Assembly: GCA_029433155.1 (NCBI GenBank)
Contig: JAQYTT010000001.1
Span: 372,001-436,000 of the forward strand
Direction: 5' to 3'
DNA: 64,000 bases
Origin: Lactobacillaceae bacterium L1_55_11
Lineage (GTDB): Bacteria > Bacillota > Bacilli > Lactobacillales > Lactobacillaceae
Position 1 is the first letter of the stretch. Each line of letters begins with the position of its first letter. This document shows, piece by piece, positions 44,842 to 53,794 of this stretch. The translations under genes and the position numbers were made by a program. The notes beneath the pieces are model-generated. The model made no database searches, was not told where the DNA came from, and saw only the letters and a program-made list of their open reading frames with translations.

Positions 44842-45630
44842 ATGGCCATTATTAATGGAATTGTGTTGTATACCCGCCCTTACCGGGATAACGACCTCCT
44901 GGTTCGCATGTTGACCGAGGAACGAGGTCTTTATACCTTCTTGGCTCGTGGGGCTAAGCGGCCCAAGTCCAACCTGGCGGCTGGGACCCAGCCCTTTAGC
45001 CGCCTAAGTTTTATTGGTAACTGGTCTAAGAAACCACAGGGTCTGGGCTTTATGAATGATATCCAAAGTCAGCAGAGTGCTAGTGCGCTGACTGCCGATA
45101 TCGAGGTCAGTGCCTATGCTGCCCTGATTGCCAAGCTTTTGGACCAGAGTTTTGAAGAAGGACAACCGGTACCGGCGTGGTACCAGCAGTTTAACTTGGC
45201 CCTGGATAAATTAGCCCAGGGCGTTGACCCGCAGGTAATTGCCAATATTTTTGAAATTCAGCTCCTAGGGCCTCTTGGCGTGGCACCTAACTGGCGGGCT
45301 GATCCGATTGACGGGCACATGGAAGGCCAGTTTGATTATTCGGAAAAATATAATGGTATTCTCGGGGCCGAACACTATGGTCTGGATGCGAATCGGCTGA
45401 ACCTCGATCAAAAAACGGTTTACTACCTCCGCCTGTTTAGCACGATTTCCTTGGAACAGCTGGGGAAGGTTAAGCTTAGCCCGGCGACAAAGCGGGGCCT
45501 CCAGCGGGTAATTGACTATATCTACGAAAAGCAGGTTGGTCTGGTACCTAAGGAAAAGACCTTTATTAACAAAATGCATGCCTGGCAGCAGAGTGCCGGA
45601 CAATTACTAGAAAAAGGACGCTCATCATGA
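44842..45630 (+). CDS. recO: DNA repair protein RecO, without zinc cysteines
   Basis: Recombination mediator that loads RecA with RecR. The 262-residue protein has the OB-fold N-terminus (GIVLYTRPYRDNDLLVRMLTEERG, AKRPKSNL) and a helical C-terminal domain. Many RecO proteins have four Cys in the region after LLGPLG; here the matching stretch, GVAPNWRADPIDGHMEGQFDY, has no Cys at all. The gene follows era as usual and overlaps the asparaginase gene by four bases. Confidence 0.92.
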   Translation: MAIINGIVLYTRPYRDNDLLVRMLTEERGLYTFLARGAKRPKSNLAAGTQPFSRLSFIGNWSKKPQGLGFMNDIQSQQSASALTADIEVSAYAALIAKLLDQSFEEGQPVPAWYQQFNLALDKLAQGVDPQVIANIFEIQLLGPLGVAPNWRADPIDGHMEGQFDYSEKYNGILGAEHYGLDANRLNLDQKTVYYLRLFSTISLEQLGKVKLSPATKRGLQRVIDYIYEKQVGLVPKEKTFINKMHAWQQSAGQLLEKGRSS

Positions 45631-46589
45631 AAAACATCCTGGTCTTACACACGGGGGGCACAATTGCCATGCACGCCGACGCTGACGGCGATGTGGAAAC
45701 TGGTCCGGACAATCCCCTTAACCAGGCTGATTTTAGCCTGCCTGATGTCCAGTTAACGGTTGAAAATATTTTTAACCTGCCCAGTGAATACATTGGTCCG
45801 GAGCATATGTTGCAAATCCAGCAGCGGATTCTAGCAGCTCAAGGGCAGGTTGATGGGGTTGTGATTACCCATGGGACCGACACCTTAGAAGAAACGGCCT
45901 ATTTCTTGGACAACACCCTGGACGTGGACTTTCCAATCGCCATGACTGGGGCGATGCGTTCAGCCAATGAGCTGGGATCCGATGGGCTTTACAATTACCA
46001 AACTGCACTACGCGTGGCTGCCGATGACCAGTCGGCTAACCGTGGGGTCCTGGTGGTGATGAACGATGAAATTCATGCTGCCCGCTTTGTGACCAAAACC
46101 CACACGACCAACGTGGCCACCTTTGCCTCACCGGTTAGTGGGACCATGGGTCTCATCACCAAACGTCGGATTATCTATCTTTACGACCTGGTGCCGGGGA
46201 AAACCTTTCCCATCCAGGCCGTTAGTAAGAACATTCCGGTCCTCAAGGCTTATGCGGGTATGAATGGTCAGTTGCTCGAGTTGCTAGCTGCAACTGGCAT
46301 TGACGGGCTGGTGATTGAAGCCCTTGGGGCCGGTAATTTGGGCCAGGAAGCGGCCCTGGGTGTCCAGCACCTGCTTAACCGCCAGATTCCAGTCGTGATT
46401 GTTTCCCGTAGCTTTAACGGGATTGCCGAACCGGTCTACGATTACCTAGGTGGCGGGACCCAGTTAGAGAAGGCTGGTGCCATTTTTGCCGCCAGTATTA
46501 ACGGGCAAAAGGCCCGCTTAAAGCTGTTAATCGGGCTCGAAAACCACCTGAACAAAGCTGCCCTTAACGATTATTTACATCAATTCTAA
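45627..46589 (+). CDS. L-asparaginase
   Basis: Hydrolyses asparagine to aspartate and ammonia. The 320-residue protein has the two active-site threonine motifs, HTGGTIAM (Thr12) and ITHGTDTLEETAYFL, plus TGAMRSANELGSDG. No signal peptide is present, so it is cytoplasmic. The ATG overlaps recO. Aspartate made here could feed the adjacent lysC-hom-thrB genes, but that link is only by proximity. Confidence 0.93.
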   Translation: MKNILVLHTGGTIAMHADADGDVETGPDNPLNQADFSLPDVQLTVENIFNLPSEYIGPEHMLQIQQRILAAQGQVDGVVITHGTDTLEETAYFLDNTLDVDFPIAMTGAMRSANELGSDGLYNYQTALRVAADDQSANRGVLVVMNDEIHAARFVTKTHTTNVATFASPVSGTMGLITKRRIIYLYDLVPGKTFPIQAVSKNIPVLKAYAGMNGQLLELLAATGIDGLVIEALGAGNLGQEAALGVQHLLNRQIPVVIVSRSFNGIAEPVYDYLGGGTQLEKAGAIFAASINGQKARLKLLIGLENHLNKAALNDYLHQF

Positions 46590-46620
46590 AAGGACGTCGA
46601 AAAATTCGACGTCCTTTTTA
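46588..46620. terminator. Bidirectional terminator between asparaginase and lysC
   Basis: AAAAGGACGTCGAA and TTCGACGTCCTTTT pair around an A-rich loop; A and T runs flank both sides. Confidence 0.93.
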
Positions 46621-46630
46621 GTAGTTTAAA

Positions 46631-47986
46631 TTATTCAAAAATGTTCTGGTAAATGGCCTTGACCGCTAGGTCAGAATCCTTCGGTTTTACGCCGAGCATA
46701 ATGGAAATTTCGCTGGCGCCCTGGTTGACCATCTGCAGGCTAATGCCGTTTTCCTTCAGTGGGGTAACAATATCAGTTAAGGCACCAACCCGGTCGCGCA
46801 TGCCTTCGCCGACCACCATGATAATGGTGTAACTGGGAATCCAGTTGAGAACATCGGGCTTGATGGTGTCTTGAATATCACGCAAGACCGCGTCAACCTG
46901 TTCCTGGTTGACCAGGGTCTTATCGATGATAATCGTCAAATCATCGATTCCCGATGGCATGTGTTCATAGGAAACCTGGTAACGCTTCAAGATTTCCAGA
47001 ATACGAAGGGTAAAGCCGACTTCCTTGTTTAAGAGGTAGTGGTGAAGGTAGATAGCGGCAAAGCGGTCTGAGTTCGCAATCCCAGTAACCGGCCGGATGT
47101 TTTTCAGCTCGCTAGCGGGTACAATCATCGTCCCTGGATCCTCGGGCCGGTTGGTATTTTTAATGTTGATACGAACCCGACCCTCAATGGCTGGGATGAT
47201 GGCTTCATCATGGAAAACCGCAAAGCCGGCATAGGAAAGTTCCCGCATTTCATCGTAGGTCATCTCAGTGATGGCAGCGGGGTGGGGGATAATCTTAGGA
47301 TTTACAGCGTAGATGGCACTAACATCAGTGAAGTTTTCGTAGAGATCCGCTGATAGACCCCGGGCTAAGATGGCGCCGGTGATATCAGAACCACCCCGGG
47401 AGAAGGTCGCGATGTCACCCCGTTCCGTATAACCAAAGAAACCAGGCACAATCAGCCGTTCGCCGACCGTTAGTTCAAACTTGGCCATTTCCTTGTAAGA
47501 TTCTTCCAGGAGGGTTGCGGCGCGAGGATTATCATCAACTAAGAAACCAAGCTCCTTTGGATCAACAAAACGGGCCGGCGTACCCAAGAAGTTAAAGACC
47601 TTGGCCACTAACTGGGCGTTTAAGAACTCACCGTGAGCAGCAAAGGCGGCGTAGAGATAGTCAAAAGTCCGGTAATGGTGCCGGGCCAGGTGGTCGATTT
47701 GGGCATTGATGTCGTCCATGTCATCAGCCGGCAGACCAAAGTGGTCAGCAATGGCTTGGTAGCGGGCCTTAATCGCCGCCACCACTTCACTCGGGTCATT
47801 ATCTAAAATCACGGCATTGGCGTAATCAATCATCAGGTCAGTAATTTTAATGTCGTCGTCAAAGCGCTTTCCTGGCGCTGAAACTACGACGACTTGTCGG
47901 TCATCGTCAGCGCGTACAATGTCGTAAACCCGTTGTAATTGCTGGCCATCAGCTAATGACGAGCCACCAAATTTTGCCACTTTCAT
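46631..47986 (-). CDS. lysC: Aspartate kinase
   Basis: Phosphorylates aspartate, the first step to lysine, threonine and methionine. The 451-residue protein begins KVAKFGGSSLADG and has FSRGGSDITGAILA in the kinase domain; the last ~150 residues form two ACT domains for allosteric control. AGGAG nine bases upstream selects ATG 47986; the longer ORF to 48037 is not needed. It is the third gene of a minus-strand hom-thrB-lysC operon. Confidence 0.94.
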   Translation of the reverse strand: MKVAKFGGSSLADGQQLQRVYDIVRADDDRQVVVVSAPGKRFDDDIKITDLMIDYANAVILDNDPSEVVAAIKARYQAIADHFGLPADDMDDINAQIDHLARHHYRTFDYLYAAFAAHGEFLNAQLVAKVFNFLGTPARFVDPKELGFLVDDNPRAATLLEESYKEMAKFELTVGERLIVPGFFGYTERGDIATFSRGGSDITGAILARGLSADLYENFTDVSAIYAVNPKIIPHPAAITEMTYDEMRELSYAGFAVFHDEAIIPAIEGRVRINIKNTNRPEDPGTMIVPASELKNIRPVTGIANSDRFAAIYLHHYLLNKEVGFTLRILEILKRYQVSYEHMPSGIDDLTIIIDKTLVNQEQVDAVLRDIQDTIKPDVLNWIPSYTIIMVVGEGMRDRVGALTDIVTPLKENGISLQMVNQGASEISIMLGVKPKDSDLAVKAIYQNIFE

Positions 47987-48009
47987 TCCTAATTTCTCCT
48001 TGCTAATCC

Positions 48010-48885
48010 TTAGTCGGTTGTAACGGTGAGACCCCATTGGTCAATCGTTAATGCCACCAGTTCTCCCGGTAACTTTAGGGGCGCCAAGCCACTTTCTAGC
48101 TGCGCCACGCCACCTTCGGGTAGCATTGTGGCCACCGTTGGGCCAGCCCCTGACAGGTAGGTTCCTTGGAAGCCTAAGTCATGGGCGATTTGGCGAATCT
48201 GGCCGAGTTCTGGTACTAGGTGGGCCCGGGCAGCTTCATGGAACTGATCCTGGCCAACTAGGGTCAGGGCCTGGTCCAATTTATTACTGTTAAAACTAGC
48301 AACTAAGACATTGCTAATGGCGCTGGCTTTAACCGCCTGTTTGAAGTCCATTTCCTGAGGCAGGGCTGCGCGCGCGTCAGCGGTTTTAACTGCGTAAGGC
48401 GGAATGTAAGTCAGCACCCGCAAACTATCCGGAATGGTTATTGGTGCGTGGGCCACCTGACTGCCATCATAATAAGCCGCAACGGCACCGCCAAAGAGGG
48501 CCGGGGCCACATTGTCAGGGTGTCCTTCTAATTCGGTTGCTTTCAACAGGATCTGGTCATCGTTCAATCCTAAATCAGCCAGCTCATTAGCTAGGGCTAG
48601 CCCAGCCAAGATCGCCGCCGATGAGGAACCTAAGCCGCGGGCAAAGGGAATATCGGAACTAATGTGTAGCTGGTGAGGGGTTAGGTTAGGGGCTAACTGC
48701 TTGGCCACCTTAATGATGTAGTTATCACCGTCAGTTGGCACGTCAGTCCCGAAGGGATGGTCAATTTGCCAATCATCACTGGCATCGAGCACTGTTAGGG
48801 TCAAATAGCGGCTAAGGGCGACACCCAGGGAATCAAAACCGGGTCCTAAGTTAGCACTGGTGGCTGGAACTTTAATTTTAAGCAT
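48010..48885 (-). CDS. thrB: Homoserine kinase
   Basis: Phosphorylates homoserine. The 291-residue GHMP kinase starts LKIKVPATSANLGPGFDSLGVAL and has the ATP-binding PFARGLGSSSAAILAGL. It overlaps hom by eight bases and ends 23 bases before lysC. The product goes to threonine synthase encoded divergently at 50356. Confidence 0.95.
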   Translation of the reverse strand: MLKIKVPATSANLGPGFDSLGVALSRYLTLTVLDASDDWQIDHPFGTDVPTDGDNYIIKVAKQLAPNLTPHQLHISSDIPFARGLGSSSAAILAGLALANELADLGLNDDQILLKATELEGHPDNVAPALFGGAVAAYYDGSQVAHAPITIPDSLRVLTYIPPYAVKTADARAALPQEMDFKQAVKASAISNVLVASFNSNKLDQALTLVGQDQFHEAARAHLVPELGQIRQIAHDLGFQGTYLSGAGPTVATMLPEGGVAQLESGLAPLKLPGELVALTIDQWGLTVTTD

Positions 48886-50215
48886 TGAAAATCTTGTACT
48901 CCGACTTCAGTTGGATTTGCAGGTGGGTTTCGAGTTCGGCCTTTAAAGCCCCGACCTGGGTGGCCGTGATTGGCTGGGTGTGCACGTAGAAACGCAGCAC
49001 CTGGTCACTAGAATTCAAAATTTCATCCTGACCAACCAGTTCAATTTGGTTATCGGCCAGGGCCGTCAGCAGTTGCTGGCGGTTAACGTCGTTATTCGCT
49101 AGTTCAAAGGTTAAAAAGCGGGCAACTTGGGCATACTCACCGGCAGTTACCACGCCGAGGTCACTGCGCTTACGGTTAAAGGGCTTACCCAACAGTGGAG
49201 TGTTGCGGTAATCCAGGTAGCGCATCAAGTCTGCTACTACCGCATTAGCGGTTGGCAGTTGGCCGGCACCTGGACCAGCCAAAGTGGTCTGATCCCCAAA
49301 GCGACTTTCAATGAGGACGGCGTTGTTTTCATTACGGATGGCCGCCAGGGAAAGTTCCTGGCTAACCAGGTAGGGCGCCACTTCTAAGCTAATGGCATTT
49401 TGTCCCTCAACTAAGCGGGCTAGTCCCAGGAGTTTTAACTGGTAACCAGACTTGGATGACTTCAGGCCGGGCAACTGGCTGATTAGGTGAATCTCTTTCA
49501 TCTGCTCATTGGTTACCTGACGAATACCGGTTAGGCTAACCTGATCCATCTTAGGCTGCACCCCAAAGGCAAAGTCAGCCAAAATCATTAATTTGTAGGC
49601 TGCGTCGAGGCCGTCCACGTCGTTAGTGGGGTCACTTTCGGCAAAGCCTTTCTCCTGGGCGAGCTTCAGCGCCCGCTCATAGGAAAAGTCCATATTGGCC
49701 AAATCGGTCATCTGGGTCAGGATAAAGTTACTGGTCCCATTGATGATGCCGGCCACGCCGGTAACCTGGTCAGCGGCAAAGCTGGTTGACAGGGTATTTA
49801 AAATTGGGATACCACCGGCAACGGCGGCTTCATAGTACAGGGCCTGGCCGTGTTCTTGGGCCAACTTAATTAGGGCCGGGCCACGCAAAGCCATCAAGTC
49901 CTTGTTGGCAGTGATGACGCTCTTATCAGCTTCAAGTGCCTGACGGATGATGGCTTCTGCGGCATCAATGGTACCCATCGTTTCAATGACCACGTCGATT
50001 TCAGGGTCAGTTAAGATATCGTCTGGCTGATTGCTCAAGCCAAAGTCGGCCCAGTCGGGCAACTGCTGGCGATACTTTTCAACGTTACGGACCACAACCT
50101 GTTTAATAATGGGAGTTTGATCGTATTCTTGCTGAATTTGATTTGCGCTGTCGTGGAGGATTTGTGCGACCCCAGAACCGACCGTTCCTAGACCAAATAG
50201 ACCAATTTTTACCAC
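48878..50215 (-). CDS. hom: Homoserine dehydrogenase
   Basis: Reduces aspartate semialdehyde to homoserine. The 445-residue protein has the nucleotide-binding GLFGLGTVGSGVA, the catalytic region GTSNFILTQM and GFAESDPTNDVDG, and a C-terminal ACT domain that normally gives threonine feedback. The start codon is GTG with AAAGGAG eight bases upstream. It is the first gene of the operon and is divergent from thrC. Confidence 0.95.
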   Translation of the reverse strand: MVKIGLFGLGTVGSGVAQILHDSANQIQQEYDQTPIIKQVVVRNVEKYRQQLPDWADFGLSNQPDDILTDPEIDVVIETMGTIDAAEAIIRQALEADKSVITANKDLMALRGPALIKLAQEHGQALYYEAAVAGGIPILNTLSTSFAADQVTGVAGIINGTSNFILTQMTDLANMDFSYERALKLAQEKGFAESDPTNDVDGLDAAYKLMILADFAFGVQPKMDQVSLTGIRQVTNEQMKEIHLISQLPGLKSSKSGYQLKLLGLARLVEGQNAISLEVAPYLVSQELSLAAIRNENNAVLIESRFGDQTTLAGPGAGQLPTANAVVADLMRYLDYRNTPLLGKPFNRKRSDLGVVTAGEYAQVARFLTFELANNDVNRQQLLTALADNQIELVGQDEILNSSDQVLRFYVHTQPITATQVGALKAELETHLQIQLKSEYKIFNA

Positions 50216-50289
50216 CGTGAAAACTCCTTTAATCCTAGTTGTGTCAAGTTATAATGATTCTATCACTGTGCTCCCCAAAACAAAATAGT

Positions 50290-50345
50290 CTGTTATAATA
50301 AAACCAACAAAAATGGGCTGGAATCAGCCTTTTTAAATTAGAGGA
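50290..50345 (+). promoter_or_regulatory. thrC upstream region with -10 element and small hairpin
   Basis: TATAAT is present near 50295-50300, without a clear -35 partner. Downstream, GGCTG-GAAT-CAGCC with a run of five T resembles a weak terminator in the short leader of thrC. It could be an attenuator; there is no leader peptide or T-box motif in sight. Confidence 0.35.
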
Positions 50346-50355
50346 GTGGTTTTTC

Positions 50356-51819
50356 ATGGAATACGTTTCAACCCGTGGTGGGGCACCTGCCGTCCCTGCT
50401 AGTCAGGCCGTTTTGAATGGCATTGCCCCCGACGGGGGCCTGTACGTGCCCACTGAATGGCCAAAAATGACCTGGGACTGGTCCCAGGTGGGGCAGCAAT
50501 CTTATCAGGCATTAGCCAAGCGTGTCTTTGCAGCCTTTTTTGAGGACTACACCGATGCTGAAATCCAGGCCGTTGTCGACCAGGCCTATGGTGACCAGTG
50601 GCAAACGCCCGACATTGTCGGCCTACACCAGGACGAGAATCTGACCTATATGGAACTTTTCCACGGTCCTACCTTAGCCTTTAAGGATGTGGCCCTTCAG
50701 GCCCTGCCATTTTTGATGACGACCGCAGCCGCTAAGCAGGCCGTTAACGATAAAATTGTGATTTTGACGGCGACTTCTGGTGACACTGGCACCGCAGCGA
50801 TGAGTGGTTTTGGTAATGTTAACCAGACTGAAATCATCGTCTTTTATCCCCAGGTAGGGGTCAGTGACATCCAGCGCCAGCAGATGCAGACCGAAAGGGC
50901 GGACAACGCCCACGTAACCGCCATTACTGGTAACTTTGATGATGCCCAACGGGCCGTCAAGGACCTCCTGGGTAATCCTGAACTCCGTCAGGAGTTAAAG
51001 GACCATCGGATGCGTTTTTCATCGGCCAACTCGATTAACATTGGCCGCCTGATTCCCCAGATGGTCTACTATCTTTATGCCTACAGTCGCCTGGTTAAAA
51101 ATCAAGAGATTGAAGCCGGTCAAGCCGTTGACGTGGTGGTACCCACGGGTAACTTTGGTGATATCTTAGCGGCCTATTACGCTAAGCAGGTTGGCCTGCC
51201 AGTCAAGACCTTTGTAGTCGCTTCTAATGAAAACAATGTTCTCACGGACTTCTTTAATACCGGGACTTATGACCGTAACCGGGACTTTAAGGTTACCAGT
51301 GCGCCGGCCATGGATATTCTGGTTTCCAGTAACTTAGAACGCCTACTTTACTTTGCCAGTGGTCGTAATAGCGAAGAAATTAAGGGCTATATGGATGACC
51401 TGCAAAAGACGGGCACTTATGAGTTGACAGCCTCAACCCGGGCTAACCTGGCAGAATTTAAGGCCGGCTTTGCCGATGAAGATCAGATTGCGGCCGCTAT
51501 TGCCCAAACTTACCAGGACCGGCATTATTTGCTTGATCCACACACTGCGGTTGCCCGCCACGTTTATCAGCAAATGGATTCGGCTACTCAGCCAACCTTG
51601 TTGGCGGCCACGGCCAGTCCTTACAAGTTCCCGCAGGCGGTCTTAAAGGCCCTGGGTCAGGAACCAGTTGGTGGGGCAGCTGGTGTTCAACAATTAGCTG
51701 ATTTCACCAAAACAGCAATTCCCGAACAAATCCAACATCTCTATCAATTACCAATTCGCCACAAAAAAATCATTAAACCTAATCAAATTCTAACGACAAT
51801 CCGGGAAGAATTGTTTTAG
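50356..51819 (+). CDS. thrC: Threonine synthase
   Basis: PLP enzyme converting O-phosphohomoserine to threonine. The 487-residue protein belongs to the longer class with an N-terminal domain (MEYVSTRGGAPAVPASQAVLNGIAPDGGLYVP). The PLP Lys110 is in GPTLAFKDVALQ; TATSGDTGTAA and VVPTGNFGDILAAYYA bind cofactor phosphate. GAGGAG precedes the ATG. No terminator separates it from glyA, which starts 50 bases downstream. Confidence 0.96.
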   Translation: MEYVSTRGGAPAVPASQAVLNGIAPDGGLYVPTEWPKMTWDWSQVGQQSYQALAKRVFAAFFEDYTDAEIQAVVDQAYGDQWQTPDIVGLHQDENLTYMELFHGPTLAFKDVALQALPFLMTTAAAKQAVNDKIVILTATSGDTGTAAMSGFGNVNQTEIIVFYPQVGVSDIQRQQMQTERADNAHVTAITGNFDDAQRAVKDLLGNPELRQELKDHRMRFSSANSINIGRLIPQMVYYLYAYSRLVKNQEIEAGQAVDVVVPTGNFGDILAAYYAKQVGLPVKTFVVASNENNVLTDFFNTGTYDRNRDFKVTSAPAMDILVSSNLERLLYFASGRNSEEIKGYMDDLQKTGTYELTASTRANLAEFKAGFADEDQIAAAIAQTYQDRHYLLDPHTAVARHVYQQMDSATQPTLLAATASPYKFPQAVLKALGQEPVGGAAGVQQLADFTKTAIPEQIQHLYQLPIRHKKIIKPNQILTTIREELF

Positions 51820-51868
51820 AATGTAGGTATAACTTGTTGCGACTGTAATCACAGAGAGGATAATACCG

Positions 51869-53104
51869 ATGGCATCATACCAAGACCAAGATTCTGAAAT
51901 TTGGAGCGCGATTCAACAAGAGGGCGCTCGCCAAAACCGAACAATTGAGCTAATTGCGTCCGAAAACTTCGCTTCTCAGGGTGTTCGGGCGGCCCAGGGA
52001 TCCGTACTGACGAACAAGTACGCTGAAGGGTACCCATACAAGCGTTACTACGGTGGTACCGAGTACGTTGACGTGGTTGAGCAGACCGCCATTGACCGGG
52101 TGAAGGAACTCTTCCACGCTGAGTACGCCAACGTCCAGCCCCATTCTGGCTCCCAGGCCAATGCAGCGGCTTACATGGCCTTCTTAAAGCCCGGTGATAA
52201 GATTTTGGGTATGGACTTGGATGCTGGTGGTCACTTAACCCACGGTGCCAAGGTGAGCTTCTCGGGTAAGTTGTACGAATCTCACAGCTACGGTCTCAAC
52301 CCAGAAACCGAAGAATTAGACTACGAAGCAATTGCCCAGCAGGCCCGCGAAGTCAAGCCCCAGATGATTGTGGCTGGTGCCTCGGCCTACTCTCGGATTA
52401 TTGATTTCAATAAGTTCCGCCAGATTGCTGACGAAGTTGGTGCTTATTTGATGGTCGACATGGCCCACATCGCTGGTTTGGTAGCCGCTGGTTTGCATCC
52501 TAGTCCAGTTGGCGTGGCCGACGTGGTCACTTCAACCACCCACAAGACCCTGCGTGGTCCCCGTGGTGGCTTTATCCTCTCACAGGAAAAGTATGCAAAG
52601 CAGCTTAATTCTGCCATTTTCCCTGGTAACCAGGGTGGTCCTTTGGAGCACGTGATTGCAGCCAAGGCAATTGCCTTTGGTGAAGCGTTGCGCCCTGAAT
52701 TTAAGACCTACGCTCAGCAGGTGATTGACAATGCGCAGGCCATGGCCGAGGTCTTCAACGCTACCGATGACATTCGTGTGGTTACCGGTGGTACCGACAA
52801 CCATCTCTTCAACTTGGATTTAACTAAGACTAAGCTCAACGGTAAGCAGACCCAGGACCTGTTGGACCGGGTATCGATTACTACCAACAAGGAAGCCCTG
52901 CCTAATGAGCAGTTGAGTCCCTTTGTGACTTCTGGTATCCGGATTGGAACGGCGGCTATTACGACCCGCGGTTTCAATGAAGACGATGCTCGCCAGGTAG
53001 CCGAATTAATCATCAAGGCCATTCATAACTTTGATGATGAAAAGGAACTAAACTTAATCAAGCGCCAAGCCGAAGCCATGTCCATGGCTCACCGCTTTGC
53101 CTAA
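51869..53104 (+). CDS. glyA: Serine hydroxymethyltransferase
   Basis: Interconverts serine and glycine with tetrahydrofolate. The 411-residue protein has [35 protein letters not shown], and the PLP lysine in [20 protein letters not shown] lies upstream of the ATG. Enzymes of this family can also act as threonine aldolases, which would fit the position after thrC. It ends at a perfect palindromic terminator. Confidence 0.97.
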   Translation: MASYQDQDSEIWSAIQQEGARQNRTIELIASENFASQGVRAAQGSVLTNKYAEGYPYKRYYGGTEYVDVVEQTAIDRVKELFHAEYANVQPHSGSQANAAAYMAFLKPGDKILGMDLDAGGHLTHGAKVSFSGKLYESHSYGLNPETEELDYEAIAQQAREVKPQMIVAGASAYSRIIDFNKFRQIADEVGAYLMVDMAHIAGLVAAGLHPSPVGVADVVTSTTHKTLRGPRGGFILSQEKYAKQLNSAIFPGNQGGPLEHVIAAKAIAFGEALRPEFKTYAQQVIDNAQAMAEVFNATDDIRVVTGGTDNHLFNLDLTKTKLNGKQTQDLLDRVSITTNKEALPNEQLSPFVTSGIRIGTAAITTRGFNEDDARQVAELIIKAIHNFDDEKELNLIKRQAEAMSMAHRFA

Positions 53105-53108
53105 AATG

Positions 53109-53135
53109 AAAAGAGTTGCTCGAGCAACTCTTTTT
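53109..53135 (+). terminator. Terminator after glyA
   Basis: Perfect palindrome with arms AAAAGAGTTGC/GCAACTCTTTT followed by T. Confidence 0.85.
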
Positions 53136-53153
53136 CTAACGGTAGGATCTCCT

Positions 53154-53690
53154 ATGTTTGATAAAACCCAGCTACGCCAGCAGCAAAAAGCTGCTTTGAA
53201 AAACTTAACACCCAGCCAGCGTCAGGCTGAAAGTCAGTTGCTCTACCAGCAACTCTTCGAGCAACCAGCCTGGCAAAAGGCGCAAACCGTTGCCATTACC
53301 CTGAACCTGCCCTTTGAGCTGGCCACCCAACCGATCATCGAAGCGGCCTGGCAGGCGGGCAAGACGGTTGGTGTCCCCCTGATTGAAGCGGGGCAGCTAG
53401 GCTTTGTAACGATTACGCCTGAGACTGAATACCAAGCAGGCGCTTTAAACATTGCCGAGCCAGTTGGCGGTCAGCCGTTGGCCCAAGCAGATATTGACCT
53501 GACCTTAGTGCCGGGTTTGGCCTTTACTAGTAGGGGAGAGCGCCTGGGCTTTGGCGGTGGTTTTTATGACCGTTTCTTGGCCGATTATGACGGGGACAGC
53601 TTAGCTTTAGCCCTGTCCGTTCAACTCTTAGATCAGCTGCCCACCGAAACCCATGACCAGCTGGTCCACCAAATTTTACAAGTGCAATAA
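53154..53690 (+). CDS. 5-formyltetrahydrofolate cyclo-ligase
   Basis: ATP-dependent return of 5-formyl-THF to the active folate pool. The 178-residue protein begins with the basic helix FDKTQLRQQQKAALKNL and has the substrate-site GERLGFGGGFYDRFL near residue 135. ATG 53154 follows TAGGA. The ORF can be extended to 53097, but that would run through the glyA terminator. 5-formyl-THF is made by the adjacent GlyA as a side product, so the neighbourhood is functionally coherent. Confidence 0.92.
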   Translation: MFDKTQLRQQQKAALKNLTPSQRQAESQLLYQQLFEQPAWQKAQTVAITLNLPFELATQPIIEAAWQAGKTVGVPLIEAGQLGFVTITPETEYQAGALNIAEPVGGQPLAQADIDLTLVPGLAFTSRGERLGFGGGFYDRFLADYDGDSLALALSVQLLDQLPTETHDQLVHQILQVQ

Positions 53691-53696
53691 TCCTAA

Positions 53697-53723
53697 AACC
53701 CAACCCCAGGTTGGGCTTTTTTT
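53697..53723 (+). terminator. Terminator after the cyclo-ligase gene
   Basis: CCCAACC and GGTTGGG around CCA, followed by seven T. Confidence 0.88.
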
Positions 53724-53737
53724 GTGGATAAAAAAGA

Positions 53738-53766
53738 TTGTAAAAGGGAACATTTGTTCGTATAAT
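53738..53766 (+). promoter_or_regulatory. SOS promoter with LexA box
   Basis: TTGTAA (53738-53743), 17-base spacer, TATAAT (53761-53766). The spacer contains GGAACATTTGTTCG (53747-53760), a close match to the Gram-positive LexA/DinR box CGAACnnnnGTTCG, with perfect GAAC/GTTC arms. A repressor bound here would block polymerase. Confidence 0.88.
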
Positions 53767-53794
53767 AAAAGGAGCAATTCAAGGAGGTGGGACC

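Noticed and set aside
50250-50285. Short ORF ATGATTCTATCACTG... upstream of thrC as a leader peptide
   Set aside because: It has no RBS, no run of Thr or Ile codons, and lies upstream of the putative -10 element.
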